Shown here piece by piece: positions 44,730 to 52,277 of a stretch of DNA of 52,277 nt (within the stretch, counting starts at the first letter, position 1; each line of letters opens with the position of its first letter). The DNA is taken from NCBI GenBank assembly GCA_937874315.1, contig CALNAE010000127.1, positions 1 through 52,277 on the forward strand, written 5' to 3'. The notes under the pieces are model-generated. The model was given only the letters and a program-made list of their open reading frames with translations. It searched no databases and was not told the DNA's origin. Position numbers and translations under genes: made by a program. This DNA comes from an uncultured Bifidobacterium sp. (GTDB taxonomy: Bacteria; Actinomycetota; Actinomycetes; Actinomycetales; Bifidobacteriaceae).

Positions 44730-45404
44730 TTATTCAGTCTGGTCGGTGTCTTCAGGCACTTCGGCGATCGGCGCGTCGTGCTCGTCGCGTCCAACAGCCG
44801 GATCGTTCACCGTCGCCTTCCCGCTGTCCTCGTTCAGTTCGTCACCGGAAGAATGCTGCTGAATTTCAGTCGACGTGTCAGTCGACGTCTCATCGGGTCC
44901 TTCCGATGGGTGCAAAGCATCGGCCTCCGGCGTCGGTTGGGCATCATCGGCGGAAGAAGTCTCCGCCGGGTTCTCCTGCAGCAGATCCTTTTCGAAGTCA
45001 TAACCCGTTTTATCGAGACACAGCGAGCTGAGCAGGCCATGGATGAAGGACAAGGACTCGTCATCGCTGAGGGTTTTGGCCAGACCGAGCGCCTCGTCGA
45101 TGGCCACCTTATCGGGTACCTCATCGTTGCCGATGATCTCCCAAGCGGCAATTCGCAGAATGTTGCGGTCGACGACCGCCATACGTTTGATATTCCAGCC
45201 GGTGGAATGCTCCGTCAACGCCCGGTCGATCGTCGCGAAATGATCCGCGACACCGCGCACGATGGTGACGGCGTATTCGGGCAATGGGGTCTGCGCACCG
45301 GGCCGAGCTATCCGCTCAGCAAGAAGGGACAGGATGTCCTGCCCCTTCTCATCGGCCTCGTACAACGTGTTCAGCGCCCGTTTACGAGCTGTGGAACGTG
45401 CCAT
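44730..45404 (-). CDS. nusB: Transcription antitermination factor NusB with acidic tail
   Basis: The protein has 224 residues. The NusB core fills residues 1-133 (MARSTARKRALNTLYEAD, later VVDRNILRIAAWEI and VAIDEALGLAKTLS). NusB with NusE/S10 binds boxA RNA in rRNA leaders. Residues 140-224 are an added Glu/Asp/Ser/Thr-rich tail with no domain signature. It starts 15 bases after efp and is followed by carA after 83 bases. Confidence 0.94.
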   Translation of the reverse strand: MARSTARKRALNTLYEADEKGQDILSLLAERIARPGAQTPLPEYAVTIVRGVADHFATIDRALTEHSTGWNIKRMAVVDRNILRIAAWEIIGNDEVPDKVAIDEALGLAKTLSDDESLSFIHGLLSSLCLDKTGYDFEKDLLQENPAETSSADDAQPTPEADALHPSEGPDETSTDTSTEIQQHSSGDELNEDSGKATVNDPAVGRDEHDAPIAEVPEDTDQTE

Positions 45405-45419
45405 GCGTGCTGTCCCCGA

Positions 45420-45983
45420 TCAGTTCTCACGTCCGAGGTAAGAGCCGTCGCGTGTATCGACCTTGACCTTCTCGCCCTCGCCCACGAACAACGGCACCTG
45501 AATCTCGGCGCCGGTTTCGACCGTGGCCGGCTTGGTTCCGGCATTCGACCGATTGCCCTGCACACCTGGCTCGGTGTGGGTCACGCTGAGAATCACCGAT
45601 GCGGGAAGCTCGACATTCAACGGATTGCCGTCGTGGAAGCTGATGATGCAGTCGGTTCCCTCGAGCAGGAACTTGCTCTGCTCCCCCACCATGGCGCGCG
45701 GAATGCTGACCTGATCGTAGGTGGTCATGTCCATGAAGACGAAATTATCGCCGTCTTCATACGAATATTGCAGCGTGCGGTTGTCGACGGTTTCGAATTC
45801 CATCTTCATGCCGGCATTGAATGTGCGGTCGACGATCTTGCCGGAAAGCACATTCTTAATGGTCGTGCGCACGAAAGCCGGACCCTTGCCTGGCTTGACA
45901 TGCTGGAACTTCGTGACAGTCCACAACTGCCCATCCAGATTCAGCACCGATCCGTTCTTGATATCATTGGTAGTTTGTGCCAC
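45420..45983 (-). CDS. efp: Elongation factor P
   Basis: The protein has 187 residues. It relieves ribosome stalling at polyproline. It shows the KOW-like N-domain with the loop K30-PGK33-GPAF, where Lys33 reaches the peptidyl-transferase centre, and two OB domains ending DTRDGSYLGREN. The PGKGP loop is the actinobacterial form, which works without the EpmA-type modification. The start codon is GTG at 45983 with AAAGGTG upstream. It is the first gene before nusB and carAB. Confidence 0.96.
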   Translation of the reverse strand: MAQTTNDIKNGSVLNLDGQLWTVTKFQHVKPGKGPAFVRTTIKNVLSGKIVDRTFNAGMKMEFETVDNRTLQYSYEDGDNFVFMDMTTYDQVSIPRAMVGEQSKFLLEGTDCIISFHDGNPLNVELPASVILSVTHTEPGVQGNRSNAGTKPATVETGAEIQVPLFVGEGEKVKVDTRDGSYLGREN

Positions 45984-46059
45984 GTATAGTCACCTTTATT
46001 TCTTGAAATTGCAGACAATGCACGATTGTCTCGCCTATTATGCCATGACGCATAGAAAA

Positions 46060-46093
46060 GGGGGGACCCGGTTGATACCAACCGAATCCCCCC
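46060..46093 (-). terminator. Strong intrinsic terminator of tuf
   Basis: A 15-base stem (GGGGGGATTCGGTTG on the minus strand) has two G-U pairs and a four-base loop and is followed by TTTT. It ends the str operon transcript. Confidence 0.92.
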
Positions 46094-46174
46094 TGCTTGA
46101 TCTTCATCGATTCCGTCCATCGATCACCGTATCAGATACGATGTCGATGGTCGGAACAGACGACCTAATCCGAA

Positions 46175-47374
<1,200 letters not shown>

Positions 47375-47438
47375 TATGTTTTTGTCCTCCTGGACGTCTC
47401 GTAGTGTGCCCATGCCCATGGCACCAGGCACCCGCTAC

Positions 47439-47444
47439 ATTGTA
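47439..47444 (-). promoter_or_regulatory. Probable -10 element of a tuf-specific promoter
   Basis: TACAAT on the minus strand lies 65 bases upstream of the tuf ATG. A weak -35 (GTGGCA) is seen 18 bases further upstream. Confidence 0.45.
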
Positions 47445-47481
47445 CTGGGTTTCTGGGTTGCTTGCCACTATGTGCCCGAAC

Positions 47482-47514
47482 CCAGTCAGCGCTACAGATA
47501 ATAGCGCCGACTGG
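47482..47514 (-). other. Hairpin between fusA and tuf
   Basis: CCAGTC-x-GCGCTA pairs with TAGCGC-x-GACTGG (12 pairs with one mismatch). No T-tract follows on the minus strand, so it is more likely a processing site or partial attenuator than a full terminator. Confidence 0.5.
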
Positions 47515-47543
47515 AGACAGATGCCACCGCGTGGTAGGCGTGT

Positions 47544-49673
47544 TTATTCGCCGCGCTGAGCCTTGATGATCTCCTCCGCGACGGCCTTCGGGACCTCCGC
47601 ATAGGAATCCATCTGCATGGTGAACATGGCGCGACCCTGGGTCTTCGACCTCAGGTCGCCGATATAGCCGAACATCTCGCTGAGCGGAACCTTGGCGTCG
47701 ATCACCTTGACACCGGTGGCATCGTTCATCGATTGGATCGAACCACGGCGAGAGTTCAGATCTCCCATGACGTCGCCCATGTACTCCTCGGGGGTGCGAA
47801 CCTCGACGGCCATGATCGGCTCGAGAATGACGGGCTTGGCCTTCGGCGCGGCCGTCTTGAACGCCATGGAACCGGCGATCTTGAAGGCGAGCTCCGAGGA
47901 ATCCACATCGTGGATCTGACCATCGGTAACCGTGGCCTTGACTCCGACCACCGGGAACCCGGCGAGGATGCCGGACTGCATGGCCTCCTGCACACCAGCA
48001 TCGATCGAGGGGATGAACTCCTTGGTGATGTGGCCACCGGTGACCTCGTTCGAGAACTCGTAGGTCTGGCCCGACTCGGGATCGATGGGCTCGAAGTTCA
48101 TGAGCACCTTGGCGAACTGGCCGGAACCACCGGTCTGCTTCTTATGCGTGTACTCCTGGTTCATGACGGCCTTGCGAATGGTCTCGCGGTAGGCGACCTG
48201 GGGCTTGCCGACGTTGCATTCGACCTTGAACTCGCGACGCATACGGTCGACGATGATGTCGAGCTGCAACTCGCCCATGCCGGAGATCAGTGTCTGGCCC
48301 GACTCCTCATCGGTTTTCACCTGGAAGGTCGGATCCTCGTCGGAGAGCTTGGCAAGCGCCAGGCTCATCTTCTCCTGATCGGCCTTGGTCTTCGGCTCCA
48401 CGGCCACCTCGATCACGGGATCGGGGAAGGTCATAGATTCGAGCGAAATCGGATGCTTGTCATCGCACAGCGTATCGCCGGTGGTGACGTTCTTGAGTCC
48501 GACGAAGGTGTAGATGTTGCCGGCCTCGGCGGCATCGACGGGATTTTCCTTGTCGGCATGCATCTGGAAGATCTTGCCGACGCGTTCCTTCTTGTCCTTC
48601 GTCGAATCGAGCACGGTGTCGCCGGGCTTGATGCCGCCTGAGTACACACGCACGAAGACGAGCTTGCCGTAGAACGGGTGGGTCGAAATCTTGAACACCA
48701 ACGCGGAGAACGGGTCGGTCATCACCGGTTTGCGGTCGATCTCGACGGATTCGTCGTTGGGATCGAAACCGACGATGGCGGGTACGTCCTCGGGGCTGGG
48801 CAGGAAGTCGATGACGGCGTCGAGCATGGGCTGCACGCCCTTGTCCTTGAACGCCGATCCGCACAGCACCGGGTAAGCTTCACGGGTGACCGTGAGCTTG
48901 CGGACACCGGCGCGGATTTCGGCGTCGCTCAGTTCACCGCTCTCGAGATACTTCTCGAGCAGGGTCTCATCCGATTCGGCGACGGAATCGAGCAGCTCAG
49001 AACGATACTGTTCGGCCTTTTCCTGCAGATCCGCAGGAATGTCGGTCGTATCGTAATGAGCACCCAGATCACCGGACACATCGTTCCAGACGTAGGCCTT
49101 CATCCGAATGAGGTCGACGACGCCCTTGAAATCGTTCTCGGCGCCGATCGGCAGCTGCACGACGAGCGGCTTGGCGCCCAACTTCTTCTTGATGGTGTCG
49201 ACGGAGTAGTAGAAGTCCGCACCGAGCTTGTCCATCTTGTTGATGAAGCAGATACGCGGCACGCCGTACTTGTCGGCCTGACGCCACACGGTTTCGGATT
49301 GGGGCTCCACGCCCTCCTTGGCATCAAAGACGGCGACGGCACCGTCGAGCACGCGCAGCGAGCGTTCCACCTCGGCGGTGAAATCGACGTGGCCTGGGGT
49401 GTCGATGATGTTGATCTGGAACTTCTGCTCGGGATCGTGCGACTGACGGTTCCAGAAGCAGGTGGTGGCGGCCGACTGAATCGTGATGCCGCGTTCCTGT
49501 TCCTGGGCCATGAAGTCCATCGTCGAGGCGCCGTCATGGGTCTCGCCGATCTTGTAGTTCTTTCCCGTGTAGAACAAGATGCGTTCGGTGGTGGTGGTCT
49601 TACCGGCATCAATATGCGCCATGATGCCGATGTTACGGACCTCATTGAGGTCGGAAAGCACATCTAGTGCCAT
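47544..49673 (-). CDS. fusA: Elongation factor G
   Basis: The protein has 709 residues. The translocation GTPase shows AHIDAGKTTTTERIL, DTPGHVDFT and NKMDKLGADF, and all five domains are present. It ends VAEEIIKAQRGE. It lies 30 bases after rpsG and belongs to the str operon. Confidence 0.98.
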   Translation of the reverse strand: MALDVLSDLNEVRNIGIMAHIDAGKTTTTERILFYTGKNYKIGETHDGASTMDFMAQEQERGITIQSAATTCFWNRQSHDPEQKFQINIIDTPGHVDFTAEVERSLRVLDGAVAVFDAKEGVEPQSETVWRQADKYGVPRICFINKMDKLGADFYYSVDTIKKKLGAKPLVVQLPIGAENDFKGVVDLIRMKAYVWNDVSGDLGAHYDTTDIPADLQEKAEQYRSELLDSVAESDETLLEKYLESGELSDAEIRAGVRKLTVTREAYPVLCGSAFKDKGVQPMLDAVIDFLPSPEDVPAIVGFDPNDESVEIDRKPVMTDPFSALVFKISTHPFYGKLVFVRVYSGGIKPGDTVLDSTKDKKERVGKIFQMHADKENPVDAAEAGNIYTFVGLKNVTTGDTLCDDKHPISLESMTFPDPVIEVAVEPKTKADQEKMSLALAKLSDEDPTFQVKTDEESGQTLISGMGELQLDIIVDRMRREFKVECNVGKPQVAYRETIRKAVMNQEYTHKKQTGGSGQFAKVLMNFEPIDPESGQTYEFSNEVTGGHITKEFIPSIDAGVQEAMQSGILAGFPVVGVKATVTDGQIHDVDSSELAFKIAGSMAFKTAAPKAKPVILEPIMAVEVRTPEEYMGDVMGDLNSRRGSIQSMNDATGVKVIDAKVPLSEMFGYIGDLRSKTQGRAMFTMQMDSYAEVPKAVAEEIIKAQRGE

Positions 49674-49703
49674 GAGTGTTCCTCAGCTCTCTTATTCTTC
49701 GGA

Positions 49704-50174
49704 TTACCAGCGATAGTGGGCGAAGGCCTTGTTGGCCTCTGCCATCTTATGCGTATCCTCACGACGCTTCACCGAAGCGCCCAGACCGTTGGAGGCGTCG
49801 AGAATCTCGTTGGCGAGACGCTCGGACATGGTCTTCTCACGACGCTTGCGCGAGAAGTCGGTCAGCCAGCGCAGCGACAACGCGTTGGCGCGGTTCGGCT
49901 TGACTTCGACAGGGACCTGATAGGTCGCGCCGCCGACACGGCGGGAACGAACCTCGAGGCTCGGACGGATGTTGTCCAGCGCGCGCTTGAGCACGGTCAC
50001 CGGCTCCTGGTCGGTCTTGTCCTTGACGAGGTCAAGCGCCGAATACACGATGTCCTCGGCGATGGCCTTCTTGCCGTCAAGCAGAATCTTGTTGATGAGC
50101 TGCGCCACCACGGTCGAACCGTAGATGGGATCGGGAAGCAGCTGATGTTTCTTTGCGGGTCCTTTGCGTGACAT
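49704..50174 (-). CDS. rpsG: 30S ribosomal protein S7
   Basis: The protein has 156 residues. It opens MSRKGPAKKHQLLPDPIYGS, with the conserved helices around RRVGGATYQVPVEV and RREDTHKMAEANKAF. It nucleates assembly of the 30S head by binding 16S rRNA. It starts five bases after the rpsL stop. Confidence 0.98.
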   Translation of the reverse strand: MSRKGPAKKHQLLPDPIYGSTVVAQLINKILLDGKKAIAEDIVYSALDLVKDKTDQEPVTVLKRALDNIRPSLEVRSRRVGGATYQVPVEVKPNRANALSLRWLTDFSRKRREKTMSERLANEILDASNGLGASVKRREDTHKMAEANKAFAHYRW

Positions 50175-50179
50175 ATCTC

Positions 50180-50551
50180 TTACTTCGCCTTCTTTGCACC
50201 GTACAGGGAACGGCCCTGCTTGCGATCCTTGACACCTTGCGTATCAAGGGCACCGCGCACGATGTGGTAACGCACACCGGGGAGATCCTTGACACGGCCA
50301 CCGCGCACGAGCACGATGGAGTGCTCCTGCAGGTTGTGCCCCTCACCGGGGATATAGGCGGTGACTTCAATACCCGAGCTCAGACGCACACGGGCGACCT
50401 TACGCAATGCCGAATTCGGCTTCTTCGGGGTGGTGGTGTAAACACGGGTGCACACGCCGCGACGCAGCGGGCTCCCCTTCAAAGCCAAAGTCTTCGACTT
50501 CTTCGGCTTTGCCGTACGTCCTTTACGGACAAGTTGTTCTATGGTAGGCAA
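50180..50551 (-). CDS. rpsL: 30S ribosomal protein S12
   Basis: The protein has 123 residues. It contains TTTPKKPNSALRK and LPGVRYHIVRG, the two regions where changes give streptomycin resistance; both carry the usual sensitive-type residues. It starts with TTG at 50551, which is placed exactly where the family begins (PTIEQLVRKGR); GGAG lies nine bases upstream. No ATG or GTG fits. Confidence 0.96.
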   Translation of the reverse strand: MPTIEQLVRKGRTAKPKKSKTLALKGSPLRRGVCTRVYTTTPKKPNSALRKVARVRLSSGIEVTAYIPGEGHNLQEHSIVLVRGGRVKDLPGVRYHIVRGALDTQGVKDRKQGRSLYGAKKAK

Positions 50552-50829
50552 CTTCAATTCTCCGATTCGTTGGTATCCTCTGTTTTTGCGAAGCCGCCAC
50601 GCCGCGGCATCCCACCGAAGAATCGGTAAAGACAGCCACAGTCCACCGGCCCGATGGCCCGCGTTCCTCCGATGGCGCATTGCTGCGGATCCTCAACGGA
50701 AACGGGATATCCCCACGCACTCATCTATAACATAAGATACGCCGTGGGCACACACAGTTGGTTAGCATATCACAACCGGTCGCCAACCGATCCTGTCGGG
50801 GGTGCGGTGGCCTCGATGGGTACGATACG
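50552..50829 (-). other. str operon upstream region
   Basis: No gene is seen in these 278 bases. The stretch 50720-50785 is AT-rich (TATGCTAACC, TATCTTATGTTATAG on the minus strand) and probably contains the rpsL promoter, but no pair of hexamers stands out. Nothing resembling a terminator was found after the acetyltransferase gene. Confidence 0.5.
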
Positions 50830-51462
50830 CTACCGTTCGCGCACCCGCGTCGGCATCGTCATCGCATCGTGCTCGTCGATGGCGCGAATCACCCGGCACG
50901 GCACCCCGGCGGCGAATGAGTTCGCCGGAATGTCCCTGGTGACGACCGATCCCGCGCCGATGACCGACCCCTCGCCGATCGAAACCCCGCCCGCCACGGT
51001 TACACCGGCGGCAAGCCAGCAGTTCCTCCCGATGCTGATGGGAGCGCCATACTCATAGTTGAAAGACGAGCCATCGGCGGCCGTCCGGATGTTGCGGTCT
51101 TGCCAACGCAATGGATGAATGGGCGCCGCAAGCGTCACGTTGGGTCCGAACATCACGTTGTCCCCGACCGTGATGGGGCACACGTCGAGCACCGTCAGAT
51201 TGAAGTTCGCGTAGACCCGTTCACCGAAGGTGGTGAACACGCCGTAGTCGAAGAAGATCGGGCCAGCCACGTCGCTGCCTTCACCCAAGTGAGGCATCAG
51301 CTCTGCGAGTATGGCGGCGCGACGTCGCACATTCGACTCTGCTGTCGCATTGAACGTCTCGCACAATTCATGGGCCCTGGCGCGCATGGCCGATAATTCC
51401 GGATCCGCGGAATTATAGAGTTCTCCGGCAAGCATATGCTCACGTTCCGTGTGATCTTTCAT
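50830..51462 (-). CDS. Sugar O-acetyltransferase (maltose/galactoside type)
   Basis: The protein has 210 residues from the ATG at 51462, preceded by GAAAGGACC. The N-terminal helical cap (MLAGELYNSADPELSAMRARAHEL) matches the maltose-acetyltransferase type. A left-handed beta helix of hexapeptide repeats (VGDNVMFGPNVTLAAP, ISIGRNCWLAAGVTVAGG) follows, with the catalytic His in AAPIHPL. It transfers acetyl from acetyl-CoA to sugars. It lies upstream of the str operon on the same strand. Confidence 0.92.
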   Translation of the reverse strand: MKDHTEREHMLAGELYNSADPELSAMRARAHELCETFNATAESNVRRRAAILAELMPHLGEGSDVAGPIFFDYGVFTTFGERVYANFNLTVLDVCPITVGDNVMFGPNVTLAAPIHPLRWQDRNIRTAADGSSFNYEYGAPISIGRNCWLAAGVTVAGGVSIGEGSVIGAGSVVTRDIPANSFAAGVPCRVIRAIDEHDAMTMPTRVRER

Positions 51463-51600
51463 GGTGATGGTCCTTTCCCCGATCGCGAGCCGCAAAAGCC
51501 GCTCACCCGATCAATTGGCCACAGCATCGTCAAACGCCGCAACGCCTTCGGTGTCGCACGTTGCCGAGCGCAACGATACACGCGATCAGGCGCCACAACA

Positions 51601-51639
51601 AGGCGGTCCCGGACGGTTGAGAATCGTCCGGGACCGCCT
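51601..51639 (-). terminator. Perfect 15-base inverted repeat, orphan terminator-like hairpin
   Basis: AGGCGGTCCCGGACG pairs exactly with CGTCCGGGACCGCCT around a nine-base loop. On the minus strand it is followed by TTGTTGTGG, so it would terminate a minus-strand transcript, but no gene ends there. Confidence 0.6.
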
Positions 51640-52080
51640 GCGCGGGAGCATCGCCCCTGCGTCCTCACTTCGTCTCCACTCAACACCCTGCCATCCAGAC
51701 ACCTTCCGTCGCGGACCAAATCCACATTCGCTACGCCCGTGCCCGGAAGGTTCATCATTCATCGCCGTACGTGCGATATAGATATCCTTGATTCAGTTAT
51801 GCCGATCATCCTCGTCCGGCTTCACCTACTGCGAAGGTGTTGCACGAAGCCACACAACTCATGTCGTACGGTTTCGCGCTTCGTCGCTACCGACCGGAAA
51901 CCCGGCAGATAACAACTCCGACCTTCGCTTCACAGTATAGTCGATTTCAACTGTAAACACCAGCGCAGATCAGGATTCCGGGACCACTAGCGACACGCGA
52001 AATTTGTTGCAATATCAAGGTTCTTCGAAGCCGAGCGCAATACAATATGATGCCAAACGGTCACCTATTCGGGCGTCATT

Positions 52081-52122
52081 GCGTCGCGCTTCGACATCCG
52101 TCCACACGCCGAAGCGCGACGC
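52081..52122. repeat. Perfect 13-base inverted repeat upstream of tRNA-His
   Basis: GCGTCGCGCTTCG pairs with CGAAGCGCGACGC around a 16-base loop. No T-tract follows on either strand. It ends 29 bases before the probable tRNA -10 element. Confidence 0.75.
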
Positions 52123-52150
52123 GCCGGATGCGTCAGTCGTGGCAATCCTG

Positions 52151-52156
52151 TATAGT
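52151..52156 (+). promoter_or_regulatory. Probable -10 element of tRNA-His
   Basis: TATAGT lies 46 bases before the tRNA. No good -35 hexamer was seen at 16-18 bases. Confidence 0.45.
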
Positions 52157-52202
52157 CTTCATCTGTTGCGCGAGTTCGGTTATTCGAGTTCGTCGTGCCA
52201 TG

Positions 52203-52275
52203 GTGGCTATAGCTCAGCAGGTAGAGCATCTGATTGTGGTTCAGAAGGTCGCGCGTTCGAACCGCGTTAGCCACC
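52203..52275 (+). tRNA. tRNA-His (GTG)
   Basis: All arms fold: acceptor GTGGCTA/TAGCCAC, D stem GCTC/GAGC, anticodon stem TCTGA/TCAGA with loop TTGTGGT (anticodon GTG), T stem GCGCG/CGCGT with loop TTCGAAC. A G at 52202 precedes position 1 and the discriminator base is C, giving the extra G-1:C73 pair that marks tRNA-His. CC of the CCA end is encoded; the window stops before the A. Confidence 0.97.
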
Positions 52276-52277
52276 CC

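Larger units (their letters stand above)
51463..52202. other. 740-base stretch without a gene
   Basis: No coding frame with a start, ribosome binding site and codon pattern was accepted. It holds two strong inverted repeats (51601-51639, 52081-52122) and AT-rich spots at 51934-51942 (TATACT on minus, TATAGT on plus) and 52151-52156. A short untranslated RNA on the minus strand ending at the first hairpin is possible. Confidence 0.6.

Noticed and set aside
47733..49667. Long open frames antisense to fusA
   Set aside because: Composition artefacts opposite a highly conserved gene; no motif or start signal.
51459..51758. A 99-codon minus-strand frame
   Set aside because: It runs through the perfect 15-base hairpin and ends at the start of the acetyltransferase gene; composition is not gene-like.

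Overview
The window is a high-GC actinobacterial chromosome segment, most likely Bifidobacterium or a close relative. Reasons: a Pup-conjugation locus (arc, dop, pup, pafA) with no 20S proteasome genes, HrcA/CIRCE control of a stand-alone groEL, a DUF3027/cold-shock pair, a LytR_C membrane protein, a PriA with decayed helicase motifs, many overlapping ATGA junctions, and several GTG/TTG starts. This placement is by recognition; no database was searched.

Layout. 1-5.2 kb (minus strand): DUF3027 protein (cut by the window edge), cold-shock protein, histidine kinase, OmpR-type regulator and a TPM-type secreted membrane protein. 5.3-9.5 kb: a WXG100 protein, groEL with two CIRCE operators, a second cold-shock gene, a LytR_C protein and ung. 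9.5-16.8 kb (plus strand): an operon, tightly overlapped in its first six genes, of moxR, DUF58, a small membrane protein, two VWA proteins (BatA/BatB-like) and a Ser-rich membrane protein, then a WXG100-like protein and an alpha/beta hydrolase whose N-terminus looks like a type VII secretion signal domain. 16.9-21.3 kb: purB, a flippase/pseudokinase fusion and hup. 21.3-27.3 kb (minus): the pupylation locus, with an inositol-monophosphatase-like gene inside it. 27.4-35.5 kb: serB, fmt, a HAD hydrolase, priA, cfa, metK and rpoZ. 35.6-39.1 kb: ilvD on the opposite strand, between rpoZ and gmk, flanked by three unrelated short tandem repeats and a fragment resembling the end of gmk. 38.3-46.0 kb (minus): efp, nusB, carA, carB, a pyrF-like gene that lacks the catalytic motif, and gmk. 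46.1-50.6 kb (minus): the str operon rpsL-rpsG-fusA-tuf. 50.8-52.3 kb: a sugar O-acetyltransferase, a 740-base stretch without a gene but with two strong hairpins, and tRNA-His.

The most unusual points are: (1) a possible type VII secretion cargo set (two WXG100-type proteins and a hydrolase carrying YxxxE) tied to a MoxR/VWA operon, with no secretion ATPase in view; (2) a PyrF homologue whose DxKxxD active site has become DCLHGGL, in a car-pyrF-gmk operon; (3) a proteasome-free pupylation locus whose Pup already ends in Glu and which contains a phosphatase-like protein missing a metal-binding Asp; (4) the repeat-rich ilvD island.
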